Positions 44,877 through 55,962 of a DNA stretch of 64,000 nt are shown piece by piece. The position numbers were made by a program, and so were the translations under genes. Within the stretch, counting starts at the first letter, position 1. Each line of letters begins with the position of its first letter. This DNA comes from Gadus chalcogrammus (lineage: Eukaryota > Chordata > Actinopteri > Gadiformes > Gadidae): contig NC_079426.1 of the NCBI RefSeq assembly GCF_026213295.1, forward strand, positions 14,956,925-15,020,924, written 5' to 3'. The notes under the pieces were generated by a model. It saw only the letters and a list, made by a program, of their open reading frames with translations. It was not told the origin of the DNA and searched no databases.

Positions 44877-46313
44877 TGTTAACTTTGAGAGGGGATAGGC
44901 TGTGGCTGCCACATTAACTTGCATAAGTTCACTTTTATGAAAATTTTGTTTATAACCTGAGACATGCCCAAATTCTTTCAATACTGTTAGTATAAGGGGG
45001 ATAGATTTTTCTGGACTAGAGAGAAATACCAAGAGGTCATCGGCGTACAGGGATACCTGTACCCTATGTTCTATGCCACCTCTTGAGATACCCAGCATTT
45101 GACTGGACCTGAGGGCTTCTGCTATGGGTTCAATGGCAATGGCAAACAGTAATGGAGAGTGTGGGCAGCGCTGTTGGGTACCACGTTCGAGAGAGAAATA
45201 GTCAGAGTAGTCATTATTTGTGCGGACACAGGCAATAGGGGATGTATACTGTAGAATGTTGGTGTATTTTAGTGTCTCTCTGTGTTCACATTTCTAGTCT
45301 AGGAACAGGCCAATGCCTCTCACACTGATACAAGGTGTTATTTCCAACATCTGCCATTTGTTATGTCTCAACAAGGATGAACCGACCTGGTCCTCTGGGA
45401 CATAGCCAGGGCCATATACCTTATCAAGGCTGAGAGTGCTTCTGTTTACATGTTATTCATGTTTTCTCTGTGTATAATACTCGCCCCAACCCTTTGGTTC
45501 GGGGAGAAGAGGGTTCGACAGCCAAGGAACACGTCTCAAAACTGCTCCTCAACCGCGTCCACTATAGATTATTCAACCTAAATCTGTATCTCGCTGTATT
45601 ACATGCTGGAATAAACCATCTATTCAACCCTCTGATCCAACCTGTCAAGTTGCTTTGATTTCGACTTCGAGAATTACTACTACAACGGAAAATACACAAC
45701 GCAGAGTCTATACGGACAGTTTAGAAATAAGCTGAAATCTAACAATACAAAAGCTTAATCCGTGATATCGATATATCCAAAGCCAAAACGTTTCAATGTG
45801 TAAAACAGGTAGGGCCACTCCACATGGTCAAATGCCTTTTCGGCATCCATTGAAATTACAAACTCAGGGTGGTCAGAGGTTGTGAGTACAGAATATCAAA
45901 TTATCGTCTGACATTATGAAAGGAATGTTGCTTCTTTACAAACCCTGTTTGGTCTTCGGAGACGATAGTTGGAAGGACACACTCGAGCCGTCTAGCCGGA
46001 ATTTTAGCTAGTATTTTTACATCTGCACAAAGCAGAGGGATAGGGCGATAATTAGTACAGGACAGTGGGTCCTCATCCTTTTTCAATATAAGATAAATAG
46101 TAGCCTCTCCCTCTCACTTAACGTGAGAGGGAGTGAGCCACTTTGCAGTGATTCATTAAACGTGTTAAGTAGCAGTGGGGACAGTGTATCTGCTAATGTT
46201 TTAAAAAAATTGTCAGGGAAACCGTCAGGGCCTGGGCATTTCCCAGTCTGCATAAACATTAAAGCACTCATAAATTTGCTTATTGTAAATGGTACATCCA
46301 GACTAGATGCCAC
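44877..46313 (-). pseudogene. L1 ORF2 reverse transcriptase core
   Basis: In order: GKCPGPDGFPDNFFKTLADT (46,313-46,083), NYRPIPLLCADVKILAKI and QTGFVKKQHSFHNVRR (46,086-45,901), SMDAEKAFDHVEWPYLF (near 45,850), then after the LTR insertion FSLERGTQQRCPHSPLLFAI (near 45,170) and the catalytic LYADD with YADD at 45,036-45,047. Several frame changes make it non-functional. Confidence 0.85.
45250..45744. mobile_element. Solo LTR inserted in the L1, 495 bp
   Basis: It starts TGTAGAATG and ends AAATCTAACA, with ATAC duplicated on both sides (45,246-45,249, 45,745-45,748). Excision with one duplicate restores the L1 stretch encoding IKLLYTSPIA. An AATAAA-type signal (GGAATAAACC) near 45,609 suggests plus orientation. 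The family is unknown and no coding region remains. Confidence 0.8.
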
Positions 46314-46343
46314 TTCAGAGTTGATGGAAGGGATATCTCAGGA

Positions 46344-46451
46344 AGATAACCAATAGCTATGTGTACAACAGCAGGTGGAGGCGGTACAAACAGCCCTGCG
46401 GTGGGCTGGGGCTTCTCCCGCGGCGTGGAAATGCTCATTGATTAACACGGG
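46344..46451. repeat. 108-bp orphan repeat, copy 2 (inside L1)
   Basis: It differs from 39,095-39,202 at three bases (CAATAG for CGATAG, CGCGG for CATGG). Here the frame continues past the repeat (VVEALQAGALTLYT) up to a TACACTTTACACTTTT junction with the L1. L1 coding sequence flanks both sides (LPEIS downstream in L1 order, SSDNETEIW upstream), so it is an insertion. Confidence 0.8.
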
Positions 46452-46710
46452 GGTAGTAGAGGCTCTGCAGGCAGGCGCTCTTACACTTTACACTTTTACA
46501 TCCATATCTCAGTTTCGTTATCTGAGCTTTCAGAAAAGTATAATGAAGCATACAAATCTCTGAACTGATTGTTAATCAATTAAGGGTTAATGGTTGTTCC
46601 GAAATCTGTGTTAATCTGGGCGATGTGCATTGATGAGTAGGACTAGCGAATTTGGTGAGCAAGCAATTTACTTGGTTTATCTCCAAACTGATAGAAATGA
46701 CGGCGTGTTT

Positions 46711-47720
46711 TTAGCAGGGACTCTGTGTTTCATTGGAGACCACAATGTCATAATCTCCCTTCTTTGTGAGTACATATTTGAAAAGATCAGCATCAGGTGT
46801 GTCTACACAATTTGACTGCAGCTCTGCTATATCTTTGGAGAGAGAGACTTTCTTTGCCATAGCAAGCTTTCTCTGATAGGCAGAATAAGATATTATTTCT
46901 CCTCTTAAGAAAGCTTTACATGACTCCCATATGGCTGCTGCTGATACATTTGGATTAGCATTGGTAGATATGAAAAGATCAATGCGACTGTTAATTGTGC
47001 TAATAATGTTGGTGTCACCAAGTAACAACGAATAAAAGTGCCAGGAAGAGCGGGAAAGAGATCTGCCTGTGAAGGAGACATCCATGATGACAGTTGCATG
47101 ATCTGAAATTACAATTGGATTGTAAGAATATGATGTGATAGAGGAGAGGTGTTTATTATCAATGAGAAAGAAGTCTATTCGTCTGAACGTGCCATGAACA
47201 GGAGAGAAGAATGAGAACTGCTTGGTGCTAGGATTAAAAAAGCGCCAGGCGTCTGAGACGGCATATTGTTCCATGAGAAGCTGGATTGCTTTGGATGATT
47301 TAGATGGAGCATGAGGCCTGTTAGATGAGTGATCAAGCAAGGGGTCAAGACAGCAGTTGAAGTCACCACCAAGGATAAGCTGGTGAGTGTTTAGGTAGGA
47401 AGAGAGAAAAATAAATTCTTAAAAAAGTTCTCATTATCCCAATTTGGGCCATACACATTTTCCAACCGAATTATTCTACTTGTAACAATTATAAAACCAT
47501 CCGTCCATAAGTGAGAAGTGGATTGATTTATGAATGCCAATTGCCTCCCCGCGTGCCTTGCTTGAAAATGAGGAGTGATAGAGTTGGCCCACCGAACCTC
47601 TGTGAAGTTTAGCGTGATCTAATGGCTTACATCACTGGTAAAAAAGCTATTTTAGTGTTAATGGATTTAAGATGGTTGATCACTTTGTTGCGCTTGACAG
47701 GAGAGTTCAGGCCTTTAGCA
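46711..47720 (-). pseudogene. L1 ORF2 endonuclease
   Basis: A 209-codon frame (47,340-46,711) has RRIDFFLIDNKHLSSITSYS and the catalytic-type SDHATVIMDVSF. Upstream frames to about 47,720 carry GQLYHSSFSSKARGEAIGIH and LGGDFNCCLDPLLDHSS, typical of the AP-type endonuclease. Stops and shifts separate the pieces. Confidence 0.8.
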
Positions 47721-48824
47721 TTCCAACTAGTGAATCGAACGGCACCACTTGGTGCAGATAAGGATAATGTTCTAGCCAACAAATGATGGGAATGACAGAA
47801 TCAGCGCCAGAGAGGGAATAAAGCACCTTTCTGGGTCCAACACTGTGATTTATAGCAGTAGCACAAAAAAAAAAAAAAAGAGGAAAATACACTGACAAAA
47901 CGCATAATAAAACAAAACTTAAAAAACTGTAAAAAAAAACAACACCTCTCTCCCCCCAAGCATTGCGCCCCCCCAACCCAAACCCCATTGCTGCTGCAAG
48001 ACCCAGCAGTAACGTGAAACTCACTGATTCACTGATCAGCATCCTTTGATACTTCCTAAATCTATCTCACTGAACCCACGACGACTTAATAAACTTCAAG
48101 ATAAACATTACATCTTAAAAACCTCCTGAGGAACATAAACTAGTGCATAATCATTCGCAGACATTATTTTGAACACATATTTTGAACGTCCGTCTATTGA
48201 AAATGCGATGAAACACTGGAACATGAATATCTAACGTTTAAACTCGAAGCAATAGGCTACTATAGATAGCACATATGTGAAGAAGACGTCTGCAAACGAC
48301 TCAAAATGAACAGCCTCACGTTGAGCTGCACCCATTGCAAGCGCATAATATTATAATGAGAGAACCATAAAAGGGTAAGAGCTCACCTTGCTTTCAAGCA
48401 CAAATAATAGGCATCAACGATAACACTCATTTTGCATAGGGTTGAATATGGGTTCACTGGCTTCAAGTTCTGAAGAAACATTGCCGTGGTTTAATAATGG
48501 TTAACACACTAACACTAGACGGTTGAAGACAAAAATACTTGAAAAAGAGAGGGTTAAAAGGTAAACTAAAAGTTCTGTCGTGGGAGCGAGCTGCCTGCAT
48601 GTCGCAGAGTGGAACGATTTAACACCTGTTTTCTGTAAAATACAGTGTTATTTACGAGCGACAAAATTGCTTTGATTATTATGTTCACGATCGTATAAGA
48701 CATGTGACCACTTTTAAAGAAAAAACTAAACAAAACAGTTTTGGTTCACCGGCTCCTTAAGGAAGTCTCAAGCTTTCCCCAAAGTTATTCAGTACGGCTG
48801 CTTGAAACTATACCGGTCTTGCAG
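47721..48824. other. L1 5' flank and non-coding spacer
   Basis: It contains short A-rich tracts (47,866-47,879 and about 47,932) and no recognised protein. It may include the L1 5' UTR on the minus strand. Confidence 0.35.
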
Positions 48825-49156
48825 GGATGAAACTATTGTCAAGGGTCCTCAACACTAGTGCAATGAATCAGCCCTCAGCTGAAGAGAATACGGACACTCA
48901 TCCCAGATACACAGCATTGTCCGGTTCCCTCCACTTGTATCCCAGACCGCCTGAAATGGGACAGGGTTTGGCTCCTGCCAGCTCCCCCGTTCCCCCGCTG
49001 CAAAGGCCTCCGGTCCCTCTGGTCCACCAGGGCAGGACAAACGGGCTCATGCAAAACAAAATCACTGTTAGAGCATCGAAAGTTCTGACCAACTCAGAAC
49101 TCACTAGGGAAGAGTTGTTCAGAAACCACAAAGGCTATCACTGTAAAGCTAACTGA
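48825..49156 (+). CDS. Candidate proline-rich terminal exon, unidentified
   Basis: After an acceptor CGGTCTTGCAG the frame (in use from the ATG at 48,827) runs 109 codons to TGA. It has SGSLHLYPRPPEMGQGLAPA, SSPVPPLQRPPVPLVHQG and NSELTREELFRNHKGYHCKAN. The composition (Pro/Ser/Gln-rich, then charged) is protein-like and free of repeat motifs. It could be the disordered C-terminus of TTC28 or an unrelated gene. The pyrimidine tract is weak. Confidence 0.3.
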
Positions 49157-49576
49157 CCCAACCAATATAAAAATGGACCATCCCTTCTGCCCCTGCCCCT
49201 AGGTCCCTGCAGCTGGGGACTTTCCTGTCTTTACAAGCCCACAGGCCCATATAGGCACACTCCCACATCACAAACAAACCTTCCTTTTTGTTTACAGATT
49301 GGAAACAGATTGCTTTTGCTCTTGTCTCACGCTTTGATCACGTTTACTGACGCATGGACACATGGAAACATGCATTTGATGAGATGACTTGGACATCAGG
49401 TGGTCACATGGACTTTATTTGTGAAAAAACAAACAAAAAAACAAACAAAAAAAGGATTTGGACAAGAATGTTAATGGAGTAATTTTTGTAATCTGTTTCA
49501 TGAATTATGCAATTAACAAAGGTAACGGGGTGTCATACTCATTATGCTTCATACATTGGTTTGTTATGGTATTTAA

Positions 49577-49757
49577 CGCAGCTCCTAGCTGAGTGTTGAT
49601 GTGTCCCTGAGCAAGACACTTCTCCTGACGAGCTGGCTGTCGCCTTGTATGGTTGACTCTGCCGTCGGTCTGTCAATGTGTGTATTAACTGATGTAAGTC
49701 GCTTTGGATAAAAGCATCTGCTAAATGCCCTAAATGTAAATGTAAATGTGAATGTAA
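49577..49757 (+). repeat. 5'-truncated V-SINE with L2-type tail
   Basis: It starts inside the body (AGCTCCTAGCTGAGTGTTGA), keeps GACGAGCTGGCTGTCGCC and TGTAAGTCGCTTTGGATAAA, and ends in (AAATGT)n. The tRNA-like head is missing. Confidence 0.85.
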
Positions 49758-50274
49758 CGCTAAAGTTTTGGGAGTTTGGGAAGTAGTTTGCACTTTTATG
49801 ACCCTCTTGAAAAGCGATTGATTAAATTGTTCTCTTCATTTGAAATGAGGCCATGTCTATTGAAGAGAGAGAAAAATGTAAGATGATCTTATTTTTTGGT
49901 ATTTTTTTCCGTTTTTTCCATAAGCTAAAGGATGAATGTCTGTTCCATAATCTAAATAGTTTTCAATAGTTTCTCATACAGCTTTAGTTCACACTGCACA
50001 CGTACAAGGAGTCGTGCTTCGGCCTGGTGGGACCGGATGTTCCGGTGTTACGGCCTGTCTGGTGTGTGGAAGTTATGGCCACTAAAGAGCTCAATGTGAG
50101 AAACCTAGCCCTGTGTCATACTCTACCCCCCATCCTGAAACCCTGATTAATCCTGGTAAATATTACAGGATAACATTAACGTTATATACAAACTGGGTCA
50201 GCACATTCCTTCCACCCCATTGGAGATGGTCTATCCAAGATAGCAGGTCTAAGGTCTATTATATTTCAGTCTAA

Positions 50275-50376
<102 letters not shown>

Positions 50377-50789
50377 GTGCGTGAGTGTGAAGGGGTGAAG
50401 TTGCACTCATTTTTCGAAGTTCTGTGTGATTGTGTGTCTGTGTGTTTCCAAATGTGTATCTTTCATGAAATATAACCTTTAATCTGCAATGTGGCTTCTG
50501 ACAAGTGGGGGAATTGTAAATTCAAGGACATAGGAAGAGGGTTTCCATTCAGACCTGCCAGTGTTCACAGACTCACAGAGTCTTGACAACTGCACTATAG
50601 ACAACGTGAAATGCAGGGTCAGCCCTTGTCATTCAGGTAAAGCTACATCCATAGTCTCCCAGTCTCATCCATGTCTCGCCTCAATGTAGACATAGAACGG
50701 TTCCTCTCATTCCTCTCCTTGCAACTCTTCTTTAACTATTCGGTAACCCTTCCTTTTACAGTCCCCTAATTACTAGGTATTTACCCGGT

Positions 50790-51130
50790 AAAAACCTGGT
50801 AAATCATAGTGTATTACTGGGTAATTACCACTGGTAATAAGAAGGTAAATACAGAGGTAGTTACCCAGTAAATACATGGTTAATCATAGTGTATTACTGG
50901 GTAATTACCACTGGTAATAAGAAGGTAAATACAGAGGTAGTTACCCAGTAAATACATGGTAAATCATAGTGTATTACTGGGTAATTACCACTGGTAATAA
51001 GAAGGTAAATACAGAGGTAGTTACCCAGTAAATACATGGTAAATCATAGTGTATTACTGGGTATTTACCAATGGTAATAAGAAGGTAAATACAGAGGAAT
51101 TATCCGGTAAATTATAGTGTGTTACTGTGT
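50790..51130. repeat. 80-bp minisatellite, left arm
   Basis: AAATCATAGTGTATTACTGG recurs at 50,801, 50,881, 50,961 and 51,041 (exact 80-bp spacing), then degenerates at 51,109. Each unit holds palindromic or paired GGTAA/TTACC blocks (GGTAATTACCACTGGTAATA). The mirrored array is at about 55,085-55,480. Confidence 0.95.
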
Positions 51131-51299
51131 AATTACCACTGGTAATAAGAAGGTATATACAGAAGAATTACAGCTGAAGTACTAAGTTAAACCTCCACTA
51201 TCACCCATCAACTCAACTAAGTACTGTGTAAATTACTTTTTCTTAGTTATTATTCATAGCTACACCCATTTAGAAAGGGTTTATTCGATTTACCTTAGA

Positions 51300-52335
51300 A
51301 ACTATGGAATTACTTACCTGGTAACAAGCTCCGCAGGAAGTTTTCCTCTAGTTTCATGGTACATCTTCTTAAATACTGGGTACAAAGCCGTTTGTTTCCA
51401 TGGTGTTACCACGTTATTACCATATAATTTATAATGGATACATTCCATTGTCCATGCAGTCAACACAAACTTGTACCATGTACGTTCTGCGACGTTACCA
51501 AGTAAAACGCGACAATTTACCCGGTAAGTAAGCTGAAACTGTACTGTAAAAGGAAGCCTTGTTCGTTTCCATGGTATTACCAGGTTCTTACCATATAATT
51601 TATAATACGTTATTCCCTTTTCCATGCAGTCAACACAAACTTGTACCATGTACGTTCTGCGACGTTACCAAGTAAAACCCGACAATTTACCCAGTAAGTA
51701 AACTGAAACTGTACTGTAAAAGGAAGCCTCGTTTGTTTCCATGGTATTACCAGGTTCTTACCATATAATTCATAATACGTTATTCCCTTTTCCATGCAGT
51801 CAACACAAACTTGTACCATGTACGTTCTGCGACGTTACCAAGTAAAACGCGACAATTTACCCGGTAAGTAAGCTGAAACTGTACTGTAAAAGGAAGCCTC
51901 GTTTGTTTCCCTGGTATTACCAGGTTCTTACCATATAATTTGTAATACGTTATTCCCTTTTCCATGCAGTCAACACAAACTTGTACCATGTACGTTCTGC
52001 GACGTTACCAAGTAAAACCCGACAATTTACCCGGTAAGTAACCTGAAACTGTACTGTAAAAGGAAGCCTCGTTTGTTTCCATGGTATTACCAGGTTCTTA
52101 CCATATAATTTGTAATACGTTATTCCCTTTTCCATGCAGTCAAAACAAACTTGTACCATGTACGTTCTGCGACGTTACCAAGTAAAACACGACAATTTAC
52201 CCAGTAAGTAAGCTGAAACTGTACTGTAAAAGGAAGCCTAGTTTGTTTCCATGGTATTACCAGGCTCTTACCATATAAGTTGTAACTGGTTATTCCCTTT
52301 TCCATGCAATCAACACAAACCATATATGTTCTGCA
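51300..52335 (-). repeat. 170-bp minisatellite, left arm
   Basis: Six units, 170 bp apart, contain TACCATGTACGTTCTGCGAC, GTTACCAAGTAAAAC and GGTATTACCAGG. On the minus strand every unit supports an overlapping 69-codon frame (MVQVCVDCMEKGITYYKLYG...). Because 170 is not a multiple of three, each is a separate frame and I treat them as by-products of the repeat, not genes. Confidence 0.95.
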
Positions 52336-52509
52336 ACATCGTTCACCAGTAGTTAAGCACTTTAATTGTTGTTATAAAACCCCAAACCACTGTTGATGAA
52401 AGGCATATTAAAATTAAACAAAATCAAAGGCTTATCTTTCAAACAATGCATATCTCACAAACAGGCACTGAACACTGAAGAAATGGAACAAAAAAATGAG
52501 CCGTCCACA

Positions 52510-52797
52510 TCAACTCAATTTAAATGTTACTGATGGTGTTTTCATAAAACACATGACATTGTTATGGCAAGTGACCACAAGGAAGACTGCTTCAACCTCT
52601 TCAATTTGAATAAGCGGTGAATGCCGCAATCTGCCTAATGGAGCATCTTTGTGGTCATTCGCAAACCAATGAGTCCACTCGATGAATGAGAGATGACTCT
52701 TTAGTGTCTTCTCTGTGAGGTATCCCTGCAGTCTCCACATCTGGGATTTGAAGGCTGACCAAGACCTGAACAGGTACCTCCAAATCTCCCCTTCCAT
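52510..52797 (-). CDS. Unidentified 95-codon frame in the element core
   Basis: On the minus strand a good 3' splice site (TTCTGATTCTTTATTACAG at about 52,800-52,818) immediately precedes the ATG. The frame reads MEGEIWRYLFRSWSAFKSQM, later TEKTLKSHLSFIEWTHWFAN, to a stop at 52,510. No family is recognised. It could be the last exon of a transposon gene or a captured host exon. The rest of the core gives nothing further. Confidence 0.3.
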   Translation of the reverse strand: MEGEIWRYLFRSWSAFKSQMWRLQGYLTEKTLKSHLSFIEWTHWFANDHKDAPLGRLRHSPLIQIEEVEAVFLVVTCHNNVMCFMKTPSVTFKLS

Positions 52798-53327
52798 ACT
52801 GTAATAAAGAATCAGAAGACAAGAAAATAAACATTAGGACTGTCAATTAATTAACATTTCTAGAACATGTAGAACTCAAAGATTACTTTGTTTATTAGTT
52901 AAAAAAGGATGCTGGTCCTCTGGCAATTGTGTTTGGTCATATTGAAAAGAGAAAAAGGCATAGCCATAAATACAGTTAATAGGACGGGAGGGGACAGGCT
53001 GTTACCTCCGGTTAGCCCTTTAGCATCGAGCTAGCGGAGCTTCTGTCATTCAACTAACTCGGACATGTTGTTTAAAACCTATAACACCGAATTTATTAAA
53101 ATATCCGGATTTAATCGGGCTCTCTCCCATAAGTACAGTTAATAGGACGGGAAGAGACAGGCTCTGTTAGCCCCGGTTAGCGCGATGCTAAAGAGCAGCT
53201 CTACCGGAGCATGCCACCTCAACAGGTGCAAGTTAGCCTCCGGTTTGATATTCGCCAGATATTCGGTTTACCACCCAATCGGATTCATCAACATAAGTGC
53301 AATACATTACGGGCTTAGTATGTTGAG

Positions 53328-53876
53328 GACGGTGCATCGCGAAAATCACAAACACATGTTGTCGCCATTGATGTCTGTGCAACAACGTCATTTACGTTTT
53401 GGCTGCTACCTGTTTTAGGGACCGTCAACAACTTACACTCACCGACTGGTGGCAGAGACGTTACCATGGAATTGTTTCTGGAAATAAATCATATAAAATA
53501 ATATAGCAATCACTAAAAAATACATTTTGTCACCTGATTGTAGTAGTAGTTGCCAATGGTGGGCTGCTACTTACTGCAGGTAACTTTGCTAATATATTAT
53601 ATTATTGTTAAACGGGATGCAATTAATAATTTCAAATATAATTTAGTCGATTTTTGTCGAATATTAAACTATTAACTTCATTATGATTAACTATATTGCA
53701 ATATATTTGTGTGAATAATCTCCTGAAACAATTCCATGGTAACGTCTCTGCCACCAGTCGGTGAGTGTAATTTGTTGACGGTCCCTAAAACAGGTAGCAG
53801 CCAGAACGTAAATTACGTTGTTGCACAGACATTGATGGCGCCAACATGTGTTTGTGATTTTCGCGATACGGTGTCC
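53328..53876. repeat. Internal inverted repeat of the element core
   Basis: Arms of about 155 bp at 53,328-53,481 and 53,722-53,876 are reverse complements at roughly 95% (both contain TAGGGACCGTCAACAA and ACTGGTGGCAGAGACGTTAC or their complements), around a 240-bp AT-rich spacer. The left breakpoint of the 2,553-bp duplication falls inside the left arm. Confidence 0.9.
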
Positions 53877-53894
53877 TAAACCGTCCTAAACCGA

Positions 53895-55517
53895 AAGTGC
53901 TTAACTACTGGTGAACGATGTTGCAGAACATTTATGGTTTGTGTTGATTGCATGGAGAAGGGAATAACCAGTTACAACTTGTATGGTAAGAGCCTGGTAA
54001 TACCATGGAAACAAACAAGGCTTCCTTTTGCAGTACAGTTTCAGCTAACTTACTGGGTAAATTGTCGTGTTTTACTTGGTAACGTCGCAGAACTCACATG
54101 GTACAAGTTTGTGTTGACTGCATGGAAAAGGGAATAATGTATTACAAATTATATGGTAAGAACCTGGTAATACCATGGAAACAAACGAGGCTTCCTTTTA
54201 CAGTACAGTTTCAGCTTAATTACTGGGTAAATTGTTGTGTTTTACTTGGTAATGTCGCAGAACGTACATGGTACCAGTTTGTTTTGACTGCATGGAAAAG
54301 GGAATAACGTATTACAAATTATATGGTAAGAACCTGGTAATACCATGGAAACAAACGAGGCTTCCTTTTACAGTACAGTTTCAGGTTACTTACCGGGTAA
54401 ATTGTCGGGTTTTACTTGGTAACGTCGCAGAACGTACATGGTACAAGTTTGTGTTGACTGCATGGAAAAGGGAATAACGTATTACAAATTATATGGTAAG
54501 AACCTGGTAATACCATGGAAACAAACGAGGCTTCCTTTTACAGTACAGTTTCAGGTTACTTACCGGGTAAATTGTCGGGTTTTACTTGGTAACGTCGCAG
54601 AACGTACATGGTACAAGTTTGTGTTGACTGCATGGAAAAGGGAATAACGTATTACAAATTATATGGTAAGAACCTGGTAATACCATGGAAACAAACAAGG
54701 CTTCCTTTTACAGTACAGTTTCAGGTTACTTACCAGGTAAATTGTCGCGTTTTACTTGGTAACGTCGCAGAACGTACATGGTACAAGTTTGTGTTGACTG
54801 CATGGACAATGGAATGTATCCATTATAAATTATATGGTAATAACGTGGTAACACCATGGAAACAAACGGCTTTGTACCCAGTATTTAAGAAGATGTACCA
54901 TGAAACTAGAGGAAAACTGTTCCTGCAAAGCTTGTTACCAGGTAAGTAATTCCGTAGTTTCTAAGGTAAATCGAATAAACCCTTTCTGAATGGGTGTAGC
55001 TATGAATAATAACTAAGAAAAAGTAATTTACACAGTACTTAGTTGAGTTGATGGGTAATAGTGGAGGTTTAACTTGGTACTTCAGCTGTAATTCTTTTGT
55101 ATATACCTTCTTATTACCAGTGGTAATTACACAGTAACACACTATAATTTACCGGATAATTCCTCTGTATTTACCTTCTTATTACCAGTGGTAAATACCC
55201 AGTAATACACTATGATTTACCTTGTATTTACTGGGTAACTACCTCTGTATTTACCTTCTTATTACCAGTGGTAATTACCCAGTAATACACTATGATTTAC
55301 CATGTATTTACTGGGTAACTACCTCTGTATTTACCTTCTTATTACCAGTGGTAATTACCCAGTAATACACTATGATTTACCATGTATTTACTGGGTAACT
55401 ACCTCTGTATTTACCTTCTTATTACCAGTGGTAATTACCCAGTAATACACTATGATTTACCAAGTTTTTACCGGGTAAATACCTAGTAATTAGGGGACTG
55501 TAAAAGGAAGGGTTACC
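53895..55517. repeat. Right terminal inverted repeat of the large element
   Basis: It has six 170-bp units (about 53,930-54,950), a spacer, the 80-bp array (about 55,085-55,480) and the terminal leader ending GGAAGGGTTACC. Confidence 0.9.
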
Positions 55518-55779
55518 AACTATTCTTCAACTCTTCTACAACTTCTTTGCAACGATTTAGATATGTTTTTATTTTTAATTTAGAAGTAGGTTTTTTAGCT
55601 TATCATCTCATTAACAAAACCATTTAAGGAATGGGCTAATTGGTGAGGTTTTTATCCAGAGTGGCAGGATGTCAATATATAGTTGCCAAAAACAAATCAT
55701 GTCTAGATTTTGCATCCAAATTGGGTTTTACAGGACTGATGAGGACAGAAGGGGACAAAATGGAATGACTGTGTCTCTT

Positions 55780-55962
<183 letters not shown>

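Larger units (their letters stand above)
42055..47720 (-). mobile_element. Old L1/Tx1-group LINE, split by later insertions
   Basis: Minus-strand pieces follow ORF2 order: endonuclease (about 47,720-46,950), reverse transcriptase (46,313-44,877, continuing at 43,147-42,850) and the C-terminal region (42,742-42,055). The C-terminus is cut where the HMFWxC-type motif should follow. Frameshifts and stops occur throughout. Three foreign blocks interrupt it: an orphan repeat (about 46,344-46,490), a solo LTR (45,250-45,744) and a hAT element (43,156-44,868). No ORF1 is seen. Confidence 0.85.
50742..52361. repeat. Left terminal inverted repeat of the large element
   Basis: It runs from GGTAACCC to AGTAGTTAAGCACTTT and is the reverse complement of 53,895-55,517 with scattered substitutions. 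Confidence 0.9.
50742..55517. mobile_element. 4,776-bp DNA transposon with 1.6-kb minisatellite terminal inverted repeats
   Basis: The ends GGTAACCCTTCCTTTTACAG and its exact complement are flanked by identical AACTATTC (50,734-50,741, 55,518-55,525). The terminal repeats span 50,742-52,361 and 53,895-55,517. Each consists of an outer leader, an array of 80-bp units, a spacer and six 170-bp units. The unique core (52,362-53,894) shows no recognisable transposase. An 8-bp duplication is seen in hAT, Merlin, Zisupton and some Mutator-like elements. GGTAAC ends with long repeat-built termini do not let me choose. Non-autonomous or degenerate. Confidence 0.85.
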
